A DNA stretch of 64,000 nt from Sphingomonas sp. BK345 (GCF_014193845.1 NZ_JACHZX010000003.1:682001-746000); one strand, 5' to 3'; positions 33,873-43,730 are shown, numbered from the stretch's first letter. Numbers and translations: made by a program. Notes: a model not told the origin generated them from the sequence alone.

Positions 33873-35089
33873 TCCGCCGCCTCCATCCGCGGCTCCCAGC
33901 TCGGGAACGGGTCGCGCAGGGCGGTCCATGTCTCCGGCGTGAAGCGCGTGACCGGCAGCAGCGCGGCGTCGAGCCGGTCGCGGATGCGGCGCTCATCCAT
34001 CCCGATGCCAATGAAGACGAGTTCCTGGCGGCGATCGCCCCAGACGTCGTCCCAGTGCCGCGCGACGAAGCGTTCGAAGCGGTCGTCGTCGGGCCAGTGA
34101 TGCCTGGGCAGCGCTCCCCACCAGCGGCCCATCCGCGCGGTCATCGTCTGGCTGCCGGCAACCGCTAGCTCGCCGACCCAGTCGGGACGGGTCGCCAGCC
34201 AGAAATGCCCCTTGGCGCGGATGACATGATCGAGCCCGCCGTCGGTCAGGAAGGCGTGAAGCTGGACCGGATCGAACGGCGCCCGCGCGCGATACACGAA
34301 GCTCTCGACGCCGTATTCCTCCGTCTCGGGCTGGTGATGCGCATAGCCGTAGAGCTCCTTGGCCCAGAGCGGGTGCTGCGACGCCTTGTCCTCGTCGAAC
34401 AGGCCGGTGTCGAGCATCGCGTCGAGCGGCACGCGGCCGTGGTCGCAGGTGACGATCCGCGCGTCGGCGTTGAGCGAGGCGACGAGCTTCTTCACCACCG
34501 CCAGCTGCTCGGGCAAGACCGCGCTCGCCTTGTTGATGGCGACGACGTCGGCGAACTCGATCTGCTCGACCAGAAGGCCGACGAGGCTACGCGTGTCGGC
34601 CTCACCGAGGCTCTCGCCGCGATCCGCGAGAAAGTCCTGGCTCGAGTAGTCGGCGAGCAGGTTCAGCGCGTCGACCACGGTCACCATCGTGTCGAGCCGC
34701 GCGACGTCGCCCAGGCAATGTCCTTCCTCGTCGCGGAAGGAGAAGGTAGTGGCGACCGGCAGCGGTTCGGAGATGCCGGTGCTCTCGATCACGAGGCTGT
34801 CGAACCGGCCCGTTTCTGCCAGCGCGCGGACCTCCTTCAGCAGGTCGTCGCGCAGCGTGCAGCAGATGCAGCCGTTGGTCATCTCGACTAGGCTCTCTTC
34901 CGATCGAGCCAGAGCGGCATCGCCGCCGCGCACAAGGTCGGCGTCGATGTTCACCTCCGACATGTCGTTGACGATCACGGCGACGCGACGCCCCTCGCGA
35001 TTGGCGAGGATGTGATTGAGCGTGGTGGTCTTGCCCGCACCCAGGAAACCGGACAGCACCGTGACCGGCAGACGTGCATTGAGCGACAT
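33869..35089 (-). CDS. COG0523 GTPase, zinc metallochaperone (ZigA/ZNG1-like)
   Basis: A 406-residue G3E GTPase. P-loop GFLGAGKTT, then [14 protein letters not shown], the metal-binding motif NGCICCT (Cys-x-Cys-Cys), ESTGISEP, and NKAS as base-specificity motif; the C-terminal CobW domain includes [16 protein letters not shown] and [12 protein letters not shown]. Such proteins deliver zinc to client enzymes when zinc is short. I chose the ATG at 35089; the frame extends upstream to 35281 without family similarity. DUF1826 is coupled downstream, and an AT-rich candidate operator lies 17 bases upstream. Confidence 0.92.
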   Translation of the reverse strand: MSLNARLPVTVLSGFLGAGKTTTLNHILANREGRRVAVIVNDMSEVNIDADLVRGGDAALARSEESLVEMTNGCICCTLRDDLLKEVRALAETGRFDSLVIESTGISEPLPVATTFSFRDEEGHCLGDVARLDTMVTVVDALNLLADYSSQDFLADRGESLGEADTRSLVGLLVEQIEFADVVAINKASAVLPEQLAVVKKLVASLNADARIVTCDHGRVPLDAMLDTGLFDEDKASQHPLWAKELYGYAHHQPETEEYGVESFVYRARAPFDPVQLHAFLTDGGLDHVIRAKGHFWLATRPDWVGELAVAGSQTMTARMGRWWGALPRHHWPDDDRFERFVARHWDDVWGDRRQELVFIGIGMDERRIRDRLDAALLPVTRFTPETWTALRDPFPSWEPRMEAAE

Positions 35090-35105
35090 GAGATCTCTCC
35101 GGCGA

Positions 35106-35125
35106 GACAGTATATCATCACTTAG
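35106..35125. promoter_or_regulatory. Candidate Zur-type site before the COG0523 gene
   Basis: GACAGTATATCATCACTTAG; read on the gene strand, AAGTGATGATATACTGTC. It is AT-rich and similar to sites at 43311 and 61434. It could alternatively be a -10 element. Confidence 0.4.
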
Positions 35126-35350
35126 TAGAGGCAGGAGCGTGGAGTGTCTAGCATCATGGTGACGAGCCTTCTGCAGCCGCGGGCGTGACGAACGACATGG
35201 TCCAGAGACGACGGGACCGCTGTCACCTTGAGGCGCTCGACGACCTGTCAAATTGTGCGACGCAGCGCTCTTTCCAGACATGGGCGAGGCGCATTCACGA
35301 CCGGTGAGGATATGGTTTCGGCACGCCCGCGATGATCTGGCGGCAGGAGG

Positions 35351-35732
35351 ACGCGCGAGACCGATCTGTTCGCCGGACCGGACGCACTGATCCCGATTCC
35401 CGTCCTCACTGGTTTGCTCGGCAGCGGGAAGACGATGCTGCGCAATCGACTGGTGCGCTCACGCCAGTCGCAGCGCCCGTTCGTCGTGATCATCGAGTTC
35501 GGTGCGATCGACCTAGACCATGACCAGCTCGCTGAAACGACGAATGATTGGCGGTTGAGATGACGGTTGAGTGCCCCTGTTGCACCACCGCGGCGATATG
35601 CAGCGCCTGCATTGCGTAGCACCGAGGTCCCGCGCGCGCAGCGGCGTCTGCTGGTTCGATCGCGTTGTAATTGGGAGGAACGGCCTAGCCGCTCCCGCGC
35701 CCATTCTGCGCGCGCTGATGCGGGACGTGTAA
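35351..35732 (+). pseudogene. Decayed second COG0523 GTPase
   Basis: Three frames together spell a G3E GTPase. The first (to a stop at 35563) reads [20 protein letters not shown], then VVIIEFGAIDLDHDQL. The next from 35560 reads MTVECPCCTT, matching the Cys-x-Cys-Cys metal motif. The third reads GDMQRLHCVAP and WFDRVVIGRNGLAAPAPILR to a TAA at 35730. Relatives have RVVIETTGLADPAPIL. Two frameshifts and the loss of the C-terminal domain make it non-functional. It is divergent from the intact zinc chaperone. Confidence 0.82.
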
Positions 35733-35922
35733 AGCCCGCCCATAAGCGGGATCATTCTGGGCGAGGAGTTTAAGGCGAGCAATGGGTGACTGGCGTGCCC
35801 CCGCGGAGCATGCCGCCTTTCGACTCGCCAAACTTCATAGGTGCTTACGCCTAGAAAGATCTCTCCTTCGACCGGGTCGAATGAGGCGGGTGCCGTAGTG
35901 GTGCTGCAGCACCCGCGATAAA

Positions 35923-38190
35923 TTAAAAGGCGTGACGCATGCCGATGACGACGTTGCGGCCACGCAGCGGCGACTGATCCTTCACGAACGAAGTGTGCAC
36001 GAAGGCCAATTCGTTAAGGAGGTTGGTGCCGCGAACGTAGAATTTCACCGACTTGGCCGGTTCAAGGTCAATCCGATAGCTGAGCGTGGCGTTCAGCAGA
36101 TCGTAGCCGGAGGTTGGCGTCTCGTAGGACGCGACGTTGGTCTGGCGGAAAGTGTGCGCATATTCGAGGTCGCCCGACAGCGGACCGGCGCGATGTTCGT
36201 AGCGCGCGCCCAGGCGGCCCGGTGGGATGCGCGGCAAGTTGTCGTTCTCACTCTTCAGCTTCGCATCCACATAGTCGCCAAACAATGCAACACGCGATGC
36301 GGGCGTGATCTGGTAGCTCACTTGCCCGTCAATACCGGCGAATAGCGCGTCGGCGGCGGTGTAGACCAGAAAGTTGTGCGGAACTCCCGTCTCGTTCTCG
36401 GTCTCGATCAGCCGCGCGAAGACATAGTCGCCCACGTCCTGGTAGAAGAGGCCGACCTCGAACCCTAGCGCGCCTTCCGTTTTGCGGAGCGTCAGGTTGA
36501 TCGCATCGGTGGTCTCCAGGATGTCCTCTGCCGACACGCCCCTGTTCTGCAAGCCGTCGACCTCCGCCACCAAGCCGAGTTCGTAGCTGTTCGTCGCCAG
36601 GTTGTTGCCACGAGCGTAAAGTTCGCGGACGCCGGGTGCGCGCTCTGTATGACCATAGGAGAGCCCGATCGAGTAGCCCTGACCGGCGTTCCACGTGCCG
36701 CCGATCGATGCTGAGAAGGGATCGTGCCGCACGGTCGGATAGCGTTGTCGGAACGCTGCGACGTCCTCAGCCTCCAGGATGGTCCGCCAGTCGGATCCGT
36801 ACCATTCGACGAACAGATCGGCGAGTTCAGTGCCGAGTGTTTCGCGCCATGGGGGCACGCCCACGTCGATACGGCGCCAGTCCTGGCGCACCGCTGCCTC
36901 TAGATCGAACGCGCCGAAGGAGCGGCGTTCGGTCAGGAAGATCCCGACGTTCTCTGACCGATAATCGGGGCTGCCGTCCAAGCCGTAACCGCCGTCGCCG
37001 AACGGAACATGCAGGTTGTTGACGTTGATGCCACTGAACGTGCCATCGGTATATTGAACGCCTGCCGTACCGGTGAAGCCCAGGATCGGCTTGTGCGTCA
37101 TTTCTACGCGACCGTCCCAGACCTCGTTGGTGAAGCGCGAGAACAGAAGCGTGCCATCCACTTCGTCATGCGCGTAATCGGTGTAGGAACCGCGCAGGCG
37201 CACATGCTCGAACCCGGGCAGCAGATCGTCATAGTCGGCGCGCAGGTCCACCCGATCGCTTTCCAGGCGGATCAACGCCGTGTGGCTGTCGGGACCGCCG
37301 AACGGATCCTCGAACCCGCCATGCGCTTCGCAATGCAGGTCGAGTCCGTGGGTATGGCAGACGCCGTTGACGTGGCTGTGGCCAGGCAGGCCATATTCGC
37401 TCTCGAAACGTGAATAAGCGGCGCCGAGATAGCCCTTAGCCGTGATCCACGACGCGCCGACCGAGTAGCTGGTGCTCTCCGCGAACGAGTCGCGCAGCTT
37501 GTCCGAGCCGTATCCGTCGGGGACGTTGTAGTTCTCGGCCGAACGGCGTGCCCCCTCGGCATGGATGGCAAACTGGCCCACGCCGGCGGTGATACGGCCG
37601 ACAACGGTCTTTTCCTCATCCCCGGTGCCGTAGCGAACCTCGGTTGCGCCGCTTAGGCCGCCGACGGGGATGGTCTTCGGAACCTTGCTGTCGATGAGAT
37701 TGATCGCGCCGTTGGTAGCATTGCCGCCGTAGCGGATCGCCGCCGGTCCGCGCTGGATCTCGATCGCGTCGAGCAGCAGCGGGTCGGTAGTGATCGCATG
37801 GTCCGGCGACACGGAGGCCACGTCGAACAGGTTGGCTCCGTCGGTCAGGACTTCGATCCGAGGTAGCGCCTGCCCGCGGATGACCGGGCGCGAGGCGCCA
37901 CCACCGAAATTGTCGAGGTGAACACCCGGCAGCCCGGCCAGCGTCTCACCTAGCCCACCCTGGCGTCGGTGGACCAGTTCCTCGCCGGCGAGCACCTCGA
38001 CCGGCAGGATCGTGGCGTCGCTCTCCAGCGAGCGTCCGGTGACTACGATGTCGTTCGGCGTCGAGCGGAGGCGCCGGTCTCCCGCTTCCTCACGTTCCGG
38101 CTCGACCGCCGCGTCTTGCGCCGACGCCGCCGCCGGCGCTCCCATAACGAAGACTACCGATGCGAGCAGCGTCGTGCTGCGTCGCCCCAT
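35923..38190 (-). CDS. TonB-dependent receptor with His-rich loop (ZnuD-like)
   Basis: An outer-membrane gated barrel of 755 residues. It has a signal peptide (MGRRSTTLLASVVFVMGAPA, cleavage after ASAQ), a plug domain (GLGETLAGLPGVHLDNFGGG, SRPVIRGQALPRIEVLTDGA, IEIQRGPAAIRYGG) and a barrel ending in a C-terminal phenylalanine (IGMRHAF). An extracellular loop near residues 270-300 contains NGVCHTHGLDLHCEAHGG, rich in His/Cys, as in zinc receptors such as ZnuD. The ATG at 38190 was chosen for the signal peptide; GTG codons up to 38223 are alternatives. Two operator-like sites lie upstream. Confidence 0.88.
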   Translation of the reverse strand: MGRRSTTLLASVVFVMGAPAAASAQDAAVEPEREEAGDRRLRSTPNDIVVTGRSLESDATILPVEVLAGEELVHRRQGGLGETLAGLPGVHLDNFGGGASRPVIRGQALPRIEVLTDGANLFDVASVSPDHAITTDPLLLDAIEIQRGPAAIRYGGNATNGAINLIDSKVPKTIPVGGLSGATEVRYGTGDEEKTVVGRITAGVGQFAIHAEGARRSAENYNVPDGYGSDKLRDSFAESTSYSVGASWITAKGYLGAAYSRFESEYGLPGHSHVNGVCHTHGLDLHCEAHGGFEDPFGGPDSHTALIRLESDRVDLRADYDDLLPGFEHVRLRGSYTDYAHDEVDGTLLFSRFTNEVWDGRVEMTHKPILGFTGTAGVQYTDGTFSGINVNNLHVPFGDGGYGLDGSPDYRSENVGIFLTERRSFGAFDLEAAVRQDWRRIDVGVPPWRETLGTELADLFVEWYGSDWRTILEAEDVAAFRQRYPTVRHDPFSASIGGTWNAGQGYSIGLSYGHTERAPGVRELYARGNNLATNSYELGLVAEVDGLQNRGVSAEDILETTDAINLTLRKTEGALGFEVGLFYQDVGDYVFARLIETENETGVPHNFLVYTAADALFAGIDGQVSYQITPASRVALFGDYVDAKLKSENDNLPRIPPGRLGARYEHRAGPLSGDLEYAHTFRQTNVASYETPTSGYDLLNATLSYRIDLEPAKSVKFYVRGTNLLNELAFVHTSFVKDQSPLRGRNVVIGMRHAF

Positions 38191-38240
38191 CCGTACCAAC
38201 TGCAATGATTTCACTCCGCCCACCGAGGTGACGTGAATGA

Positions 38241-38259
38241 GATACGTTGTAACATTAAG
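38241..38259. promoter_or_regulatory. Candidate Zur-type operator 1 before TonB receptor
   Basis: GATACGTTGTAACATTAAG, about 51 bases before the receptor start. It is close to the best copy at 54233 (TATGTTGCAACATT). Confidence 0.5.
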
Positions 38260-38271
38260 TCAACGATGAAG

Positions 38272-38288
38272 CTGTAACGTATTGTATC
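38272..38288. promoter_or_regulatory. Candidate Zur-type operator 2 before TonB receptor
   Basis: CTGTAACGTATTGTATC; reverse complement GATACAATACGTTACAG. It is a second, oppositely oriented copy 12 bases from the first, which supports cooperative repressor binding. Confidence 0.45.
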
Positions 38289-38418
38289 TGCTGCTGGTCG
38301 CCGCCACTCCTCGCAACCATCTTTGACGCAGTTCGACCAGAAGCGCACTTGCGGAGATGGTCGCTGTCGACGTGGTGAGGCCCTGCCAAGCCCCCGCCTG
38401 TAGCGCGTTACCCGACGC

Positions 38419-38664
38419 TCAGCGCTTCCACTCGGCCGCTTCAGCGCGGTGACGCACGCCGCGCGCGCTCGCCTGGACGTAGGGCCGGACGAAGCGCTCC
38501 TCGCCCTCGACCCAGCGGCGGGGCAGCCGGGCGGGTGCGGGCGGGGCGTCACCCTGACCATCATCGCCCGCCGGGGCGGGCTGCGGTGCCGGGCGGCCGG
38601 TCTGCGTCAGGAGCGGCGTCGCCAGCGTGGCGGCGGGCAGAACGAGGACGTCGCCACGGCGCAT
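38419..38664 (-). CDS. Short hypothetical protein
   Basis: An 81-residue frame with a hydrophobic start (VLVLPAATLATPLLTQTG), a Pro/Ala-rich middle and a basic end (RRWVEGEERFVRPYVQASAR). It lies 79 bases after the M1 peptidase on the same strand and could be a small exported protein of the same operon. No family was recognised, and a chance frame in GC-rich DNA is possible. Confidence 0.35.
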   Translation of the reverse strand: MRRGDVLVLPAATLATPLLTQTGRPAPQPAPAGDDGQGDAPPAPARLPRRWVEGEERFVRPYVQASARGVRHRAEAAEWKR

Positions 38665-38743
38665 GACGAGGCTCCTTGTTCAACGGTGCGGTATCGAAGC
38701 GAGGGCCGGCGCCCGTCAGCGTCGGCGACGGGCATCTCGGTGC

Positions 38744-40672
38744 TCACGTCGCCGCCCTATTATTGGAGCGATCGCGGTCGGGAAGGACGTGGTCCGGGTC
38801 GAGTTCGGCCGAGCGGACGACGCCGGCGGGCACGGCGACCGCGACCGAGGGCGAGCGGATCCAGGCCTCGGCAGGTAGCCGCACGTCGGCCGTGTGCCCG
38901 TCGGCGTAGGTGACGCGCAGAGTGACCGGCATGATCAACCGGTCACGCGCCTCGACGCGGACCAGAGGCGCGCCGCTGGCGGCCCGCTCGATCCCGCCGA
39001 CGGCGAGGTCCATCTGCCAGTTTTCGGCGTACCAGCCGCGCCACCACCAGCTCAGATCCTCCCCGGCCTCGCTCTCCATCGCCCGGAAGAAGTCGGCGGG
39101 CTTCGGGTGTCTGAAGGCCCAGGCGGCTATGAAGCGGCGGAATGCCGGGTCGAAGCGCGCCGGTGTCAGGATCTGTTCACGCAGCAGCTTCAAGCCGAGC
39201 GCCGACTTGAAATAGGTCACCGGGTGCCGATAGGCCTCCACCACGGTGTCGGAGCGCGAGAGGATGGGCGGCGCTTTCGGATCGGCGAGGATTGGCAGGA
39301 TCTCGTCCACCGGGTTGCCCCCGCCGGGAGCGAACTCGCTGTCGCGCTTGGGCGCATACTCTCCGTGGTTGAATTCGTCGGACTCGTAGGTGTCGATGAA
39401 GGTGTTGAAGCCCTCGTCCATCCACGCGTGCCGCCGCTCGTCGAAGCCGACGATCATCGGGAACCAACCGTGGCCGATCTCATGCGCGGTGATCCAGAAC
39501 AGCTCCTTGCCGGCGTCGTCGATGCCGTCGAAGACGATGCCGGGATATTCCATCCCGGCCGCCGGGCCGGCGACGTTGATCGCGTTCGGCCAGGGATAGG
39601 TAAACCACTTCGCCGAGAAACGCTCGACCGCATCTTTCAGATACTCGGTCGAGCGACCCCAGCGGTCGTGCCCCTGGCTCTCCGGCGGGTAGAAGCTTTG
39701 CGCCACCGCGACGCCGCCCCCCGGCAGGTTGATTCGTGCCGCGTCCCAGGCGAAGACCGTGGACGCGCTCCATGCGACGTCGCGGGTATCCTTCATCCGG
39801 AAATGCCATGTGCGGGTGCCGCCGGTCGTCCTTCGTGGCGCGGCCGCCTCGGCCGGCAACCAGATCGTCACCGTCGCGTCGCTCCCTCTCGCACGCGCGA
39901 GCGCCGAACGCTGCGCGGCGGACAGCACCTCCTCCGGGTTCATCAGCTCGCCCGAGCCCGCCACCAGCATGTCGGCTGGCACGGTCAACCAATAGTCGAA
40001 GGTGCCGTATTCGAGGTAGAACTCCTGCGCCAGATACGGCAGCGTGTCCCATCCGTGCACGTCGTCGTAGACCGCCATGCGCGGGTACCATTGCGCGACG
40101 GAGAAGATGTCGCCCGACCTGCTCGTCAGCCAGCCGGTCCGTCCGCCGAAGGACTCGGACGGCACGACATAATGGTAGCGTAACCGGATCGTCGCCGTGC
40201 CTCCGGCGGGAAGCGCCTCCTCCAGGCGGAGCTGCGCACGCGTGTCGCTGACGAGCGGCGCGACGGTCGCCTCCCGCCCCGCGACGATCACCGAGACCGC
40301 GTCCAGTGCCATCCCCGCGGTCGTGCCGGCCGGCGCCCCGCCGCGCGACAGGCTGCCTCGCGAGCCGTCGCGGTAGAGGTTCTGATCAAGCTGCAGCCAG
40401 AGGACGTCGAGTGCGTCGGGGCTGTTGTTGCTGTAGGTGATCTCGACCGACCCGGTGATGGTCTTGCTAGAAGGGTCGAGCGTGGCGCGAATCGCATAGT
40501 CGGCGCGGTTCTGCCAGTAATCGGGGCCGGGCAGCCCATTGCTGCCGCGATACCGGTTCACCGGCTGGGGCATGTCGAACGGCGCGAAGGTCTTCCGCGG
40601 TTGGTACGGGTCTGCCGTCGCGGTCGCCGCGAGGGTCAGCGTCGTGGCGGCGAGGATAAGGCGTGCGGCCAC
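38744..40672 (-). CDS. M1-family zinc aminopeptidase
   Basis: A 642-residue periplasmic zinc peptidase. The signal peptide is VAARLILAATTLTLAATATA. The gluzincin motif HEIGHGWFP and the second ligand glutamate 18 residues later in DEGFNTFIDTYESDE are complete. The N-terminal beta domain contains NNSPDALDVLWLQLDQNLYR. Relatives remove N-terminal residues from peptides. I chose the GTG at 40672 because TGGGAG precedes it and because an operator-like site (40693-40709) lies just upstream; starting at 40753 would place that site inside the coding region. Confidence 0.88.
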   Translation of the reverse strand: MAARLILAATTLTLAATATADPYQPRKTFAPFDMPQPVNRYRGSNGLPGPDYWQNRADYAIRATLDPSSKTITGSVEITYSNNSPDALDVLWLQLDQNLYRDGSRGSLSRGGAPAGTTAGMALDAVSVIVAGREATVAPLVSDTRAQLRLEEALPAGGTATIRLRYHYVVPSESFGGRTGWLTSRSGDIFSVAQWYPRMAVYDDVHGWDTLPYLAQEFYLEYGTFDYWLTVPADMLVAGSGELMNPEEVLSAAQRSALARARGSDATVTIWLPAEAAAPRRTTGGTRTWHFRMKDTRDVAWSASTVFAWDAARINLPGGGVAVAQSFYPPESQGHDRWGRSTEYLKDAVERFSAKWFTYPWPNAINVAGPAAGMEYPGIVFDGIDDAGKELFWITAHEIGHGWFPMIVGFDERRHAWMDEGFNTFIDTYESDEFNHGEYAPKRDSEFAPGGGNPVDEILPILADPKAPPILSRSDTVVEAYRHPVTYFKSALGLKLLREQILTPARFDPAFRRFIAAWAFRHPKPADFFRAMESEAGEDLSWWWRGWYAENWQMDLAVGGIERAASGAPLVRVEARDRLIMPVTLRVTYADGHTADVRLPAEAWIRSPSVAVAVPAGVVRSAELDPDHVLPDRDRSNNRAAT

Positions 40673-40692
40673 GTTGGCTCCCAGCAGATGAG

Positions 40693-40709
40693 GATATGAT
40701 GTAACCTCG
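40693..40709. promoter_or_regulatory. Candidate Zur-type site before the M1 peptidase
   Basis: GATATGATGTAACCTCG, about 20 bases before the GTG start. It shares ATGATGTAAC with the site at 52083. Confidence 0.45.
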
Positions 40710-40806
40710 TCGTAAGCGGTGCGCCGAGCGCTCGCAAGCGGACGGCGCACCATGCCGGCGCGCCGCCCGCTTCAGTCGCGCCGGTCCTTGTTCCGGCGCG
40801 GGCGGA

Positions 40807-42831
40807 TCAGTTGGTCGCGATGCGGAGCGTGGCCATCAGCCGCCGCCCGGGCATCACCACCTCGTCCTTGTTGAGCGCGGTGGCGAGCCGCTGGACGTCG
40901 TTGGTCAGGTTCTGCCCCACCAGCGCGAGCTCGACGTTCGGGTGGGCGGTGAAGGGCCGCAGCGCGAGCTGCCCGTCCAGCGCGACATAGCCGGGAGTGA
41001 CCGTATCGAACGTGCCATAGCGGTTCTGGCGCCCGGCGTAGATCAGGTTGAACCCCGCGTCGAGGCGATCACCCTGCCAGTTCAGCCCTCCGCCGACGCG
41101 ATAGGGTGGGATTCGCGGGACGTTGTTGCCGTCGTCGAGGGTCGCTCGGGTATAGTCGGCCAGCAGGTTGAAGCGGTACGTACCGTGCTCGGTACGGACC
41201 AGGTCGTAACTTGCCTCGCCCTCGACGCCGCGGAAGTGCGCCCCCTGCTGCTTGTAGTTCAGCTCGCGCAGGTCACCGTCGCCGTCGACCGAGCAGGTGC
41301 CGTCGTCGTCGCAGACGCGGCCGGTCAGGTCGCCGTAGATATAGTTTCTGAACCAGCTGCTGTAGACGCTGCCGTCGAAGCGGAACCCGCCCGACCGTAT
41401 GCGCAGCGTGCCTTCCAGGGAGTTCGACCGCTCGATCCGGAGGCCGGGATCGCCGGTCTCGAACGTGTTGGGCCCATCGTGACCCCCGCGCGCGAACAGC
41501 TCGGTCAGCGCTGGCGCGCGCCCGGTGCTGGAGAAGGTCGCCCCGATCTTGATCGCCGGCGATATCTCGTAGAGCGCCCCGATCGCGCCGCTCAGCGGCG
41601 TGAAGTCCGGTGTCACATAGACGTCGGAACGCGGGGTGCCGCTCAGACTGACGTGCTCGACGCGCCCGCTCGCCTCCAGGTGCAGGCGGTCGGCGATCCG
41701 GGTATCGGTGAAGAGGTAGCCCGCCACACTCTCCAGCGTCGCGGGGAACAGGTAGGAGCTGTCCTCGCCGATGGCGGAGAAGTCGCGGTGCTGGTATTCC
41801 ACCCCGATCGCGGAATCGTCGACGAAGCCGATCCGGCTGAGCAGCAGCTCCGCCCGCGCGTTATATTCCTTGTTGCGGAATGTCGTGTCGACCGTGCCGT
41901 CGGGTTCCTTCTCGTCGTGCGTGTAGGTCGCGTAACTCCCGTCCAGATTGAAGCGTTGGAGCAGCCCGGAGCCGAGCCCGAACGACGAGCGCGTCATCAC
42001 CTTTGTCTGGCGCATGTCGATGAAGGTGCTGTCGCTGGGGATGCCGTATTTGGCGTCATATTGCGTGATGGCGGCGCCCACATGGCTGTCATTACCGCTG
42101 CCGAAGAAATACGAGCCGCCGAGCGCGCCGCCGTAGCCGCGGAAGAAGGAGTTCTGCTGCACGCCCAGCGGCGTGTCATAATCGCCCGCGTGCCGGCCGA
42201 AGCCGTCGGCGTGCAGCGCGAGATTGCCGACAGCGGCGTCCACCAGCGCCGCGCCCTGGTAGAGGTCGGAGACGGTGCCGTAGGTACCGTCGAGCTCGGC
42301 CGACAGAGGCTTGTCCGGCAGTGCTGTGGGCACACGGTTGTTGAGGACGTTGACGACACCGCCGATCGCCTGGCTGCCATATCGCAGCGTGCCCGCGCCG
42401 CGCACGACCTCGATGCTGCGCGCCGCCAGCGGATCGATCGGGATGCCGTGGTCCGGGCCGATGTCGGACACGTCGGACGAGCTCGTGCCATCCTCCAGGA
42501 TGCGGACGCGGGTCGCGTCCATGCCGCGGATGATCGGGCGGCTGGCACCGGTCGCGAAGCCCGTCGCCGAGATACCGGGCACGCGCGCGAGCGCGTCGGC
42601 GATGCTGGCGCCGCCGCGGTGGAGGATGTCCTCCGAGTCAACCTTGGCGACGATGGCGGGGGTGTCGTCGCGATCGTGACTGATCGGCGAGGCCGTCACG
42701 ACGATGTCGCGGCTCGTGTCGGCTGACGTGACCCGCGGGGAAGAGCTGTCGGTCGTTGGTGCCTGCTGGGCGGCGGCGCAGGCGGGCAGGAGCGCGGCGA
42801 GGGCCGCGCCCGCGAGTAGGCAAGGGCGCAT
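40807..42831 (-). CDS. TonB-dependent receptor
   Basis: A 674-residue outer-membrane receptor. It has a signal peptide (MRPCLLAGAALAALLPACAA), a TonB-box-like DIVVTAS, and a plug with ALARVPGISATGFATGASRP, IIRGMDATRVRILEDG and IEVVRGAGTLRYGSQAIGG. A barrel with several paired cysteines (RVCDDDGTCSVDGDGDL) ends LMATLRIATN. The plug style resembles the zinc/copper receptor group, as do the receptors at 35923 and 46281. GGAG stands nine bases before the ATG at 42831. The small protein at 42906 precedes it on the same strand. Confidence 0.88.
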   Translation of the reverse strand: MRPCLLAGAALAALLPACAAAQQAPTTDSSSPRVTSADTSRDIVVTASPISHDRDDTPAIVAKVDSEDILHRGGASIADALARVPGISATGFATGASRPIIRGMDATRVRILEDGTSSSDVSDIGPDHGIPIDPLAARSIEVVRGAGTLRYGSQAIGGVVNVLNNRVPTALPDKPLSAELDGTYGTVSDLYQGAALVDAAVGNLALHADGFGRHAGDYDTPLGVQQNSFFRGYGGALGGSYFFGSGNDSHVGAAITQYDAKYGIPSDSTFIDMRQTKVMTRSSFGLGSGLLQRFNLDGSYATYTHDEKEPDGTVDTTFRNKEYNARAELLLSRIGFVDDSAIGVEYQHRDFSAIGEDSSYLFPATLESVAGYLFTDTRIADRLHLEASGRVEHVSLSGTPRSDVYVTPDFTPLSGAIGALYEISPAIKIGATFSSTGRAPALTELFARGGHDGPNTFETGDPGLRIERSNSLEGTLRIRSGGFRFDGSVYSSWFRNYIYGDLTGRVCDDDGTCSVDGDGDLRELNYKQQGAHFRGVEGEASYDLVRTEHGTYRFNLLADYTRATLDDGNNVPRIPPYRVGGGLNWQGDRLDAGFNLIYAGRQNRYGTFDTVTPGYVALDGQLALRPFTAHPNVELALVGQNLTNDVQRLATALNKDEVVMPGRRLMATLRIATN

Positions 42832-42905
42832 ATGATCTCCGAGGATGTCACCGTGGTCGGCCAGCGGCGCGCGGATCGGCGAGGCCGCGCTCCGTGAGTG
42901 TCAGG

Positions 42906-43289
42906 TCAGGTCGGTGTCGCCGCAGGTGGCGCTCGGCTGCGCCAGCTGTGCGCGCGCGAGTACCGCTGACCCACGGCCAAGACGACGATGGCAGCGGCGG
43001 CCTGGTGCACGCGCGGCGCGACCAGGACGGGCGACGGCGGCGGCATGAACGGCTCGAGCACCGCGGCGGCGGCGCAGAACGCGCACGCCTGGGCTTCGTC
43101 GGAGGCGGTGACGGGGCGATCAGGATGATAGGCCGCGGGGGCACGATGAGACCCGTACTGGTGGCCGACGCGAGTGACGCCGTTGAGGACAAGGGCACTC
43201 AGAACTAGGCAGGCGATCAGCACGATGCTCGACGCGCGCCAAGTCGCCACGGATTGCCGTTGGTTCACCCCGCCTATCGACACGAGCAC
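42906..43289 (-). CDS. Small exported protein, DUF2946-like
   Basis: A 127-residue product with one N-terminal membrane helix (IVLIACLVLSALVLNGVT) and a periplasmic part with AYHPDRPVTASDEAQACAFC, the spacing of the His...Cys-x-x-Cys region seen in DUF2946 proteins next to metal receptors. The start is uncertain: GTG codons exist at 43289 and 43268. It lies 75 bases before the TonB receptor and is probably its operon leader. Metal binding is inferred. Confidence 0.55.
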   Translation of the reverse strand: MLVSIGGVNQRQSVATWRASSIVLIACLVLSALVLNGVTRVGHQYGSHRAPAAYHPDRPVTASDEAQACAFCAAAAVLEPFMPPPSPVLVAPRVHQAAAAIVVLAVGQRYSRAHSWRSRAPPAATPT

Positions 43290-43310
43290 GGGTCTCCCGA
43301 AGGTGGCAGG

Positions 43311-43329
43311 TTGATGATATAAAGTTAAC
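43311..43329. promoter_or_regulatory. Candidate Zur-type site or promoter
   Basis: TTGATGATATAAAGTTAAC, 22 bases before the DUF2946-like start. It is AT-rich in a GC-rich setting, so a plain -10 element is equally possible. Confidence 0.35.
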
Positions 43330-43730
43330 TTGACAGATCGGTGATCGTGGAGGCGGAGCGGATGGAGAACGTGCCGGGCGGACGCGGCTCTCGCGTCATC
43401 ACGCTTCTAGGCCGCCCGCGAAGCGCGTCGCCGGGCGAGAGAAGCGGCCTGGCCGACGATGTTGGGGAATGCGTCGCGCTTTCGTCTTTCTCCGCCGTCA
43501 CGTGGGGCGCGTGGCAGCGTCGCTCTCTTCTCGCCGGCACTCGCGAACGCTCGCCTGCCGGTGCTGCCCGGCGGCGTGTAGGCCGCGAGGCCGGATAACG
43601 GATCGCGCTGCGTCATGCGCGCGCTGCGGCCGCTCCATGTTCCAGACGTTTCGGCTTGAGGCTGCAGGCACGCGCGATCGCGAGCTCGCGCGGTCTCGAC
43701 GACCGACGCGTCAGCGCGCGCCCGGTCACC
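43330..43730. other. Non-coding stretch
   Basis: About 400 bases without a supported gene between the DUF2946-like gene and the M14 peptidase; only Arg/Ala-rich chance frames. Confidence 0.5.

Noticed and set aside
38894..40183. A 429-residue plus-strand open frame
   Set aside because: Antisense to the M1 peptidase, whose HEIGH motif is intact.
40942..42726. A 594-residue plus-strand open frame
   Set aside because: Antisense shadow of a TonB receptor.
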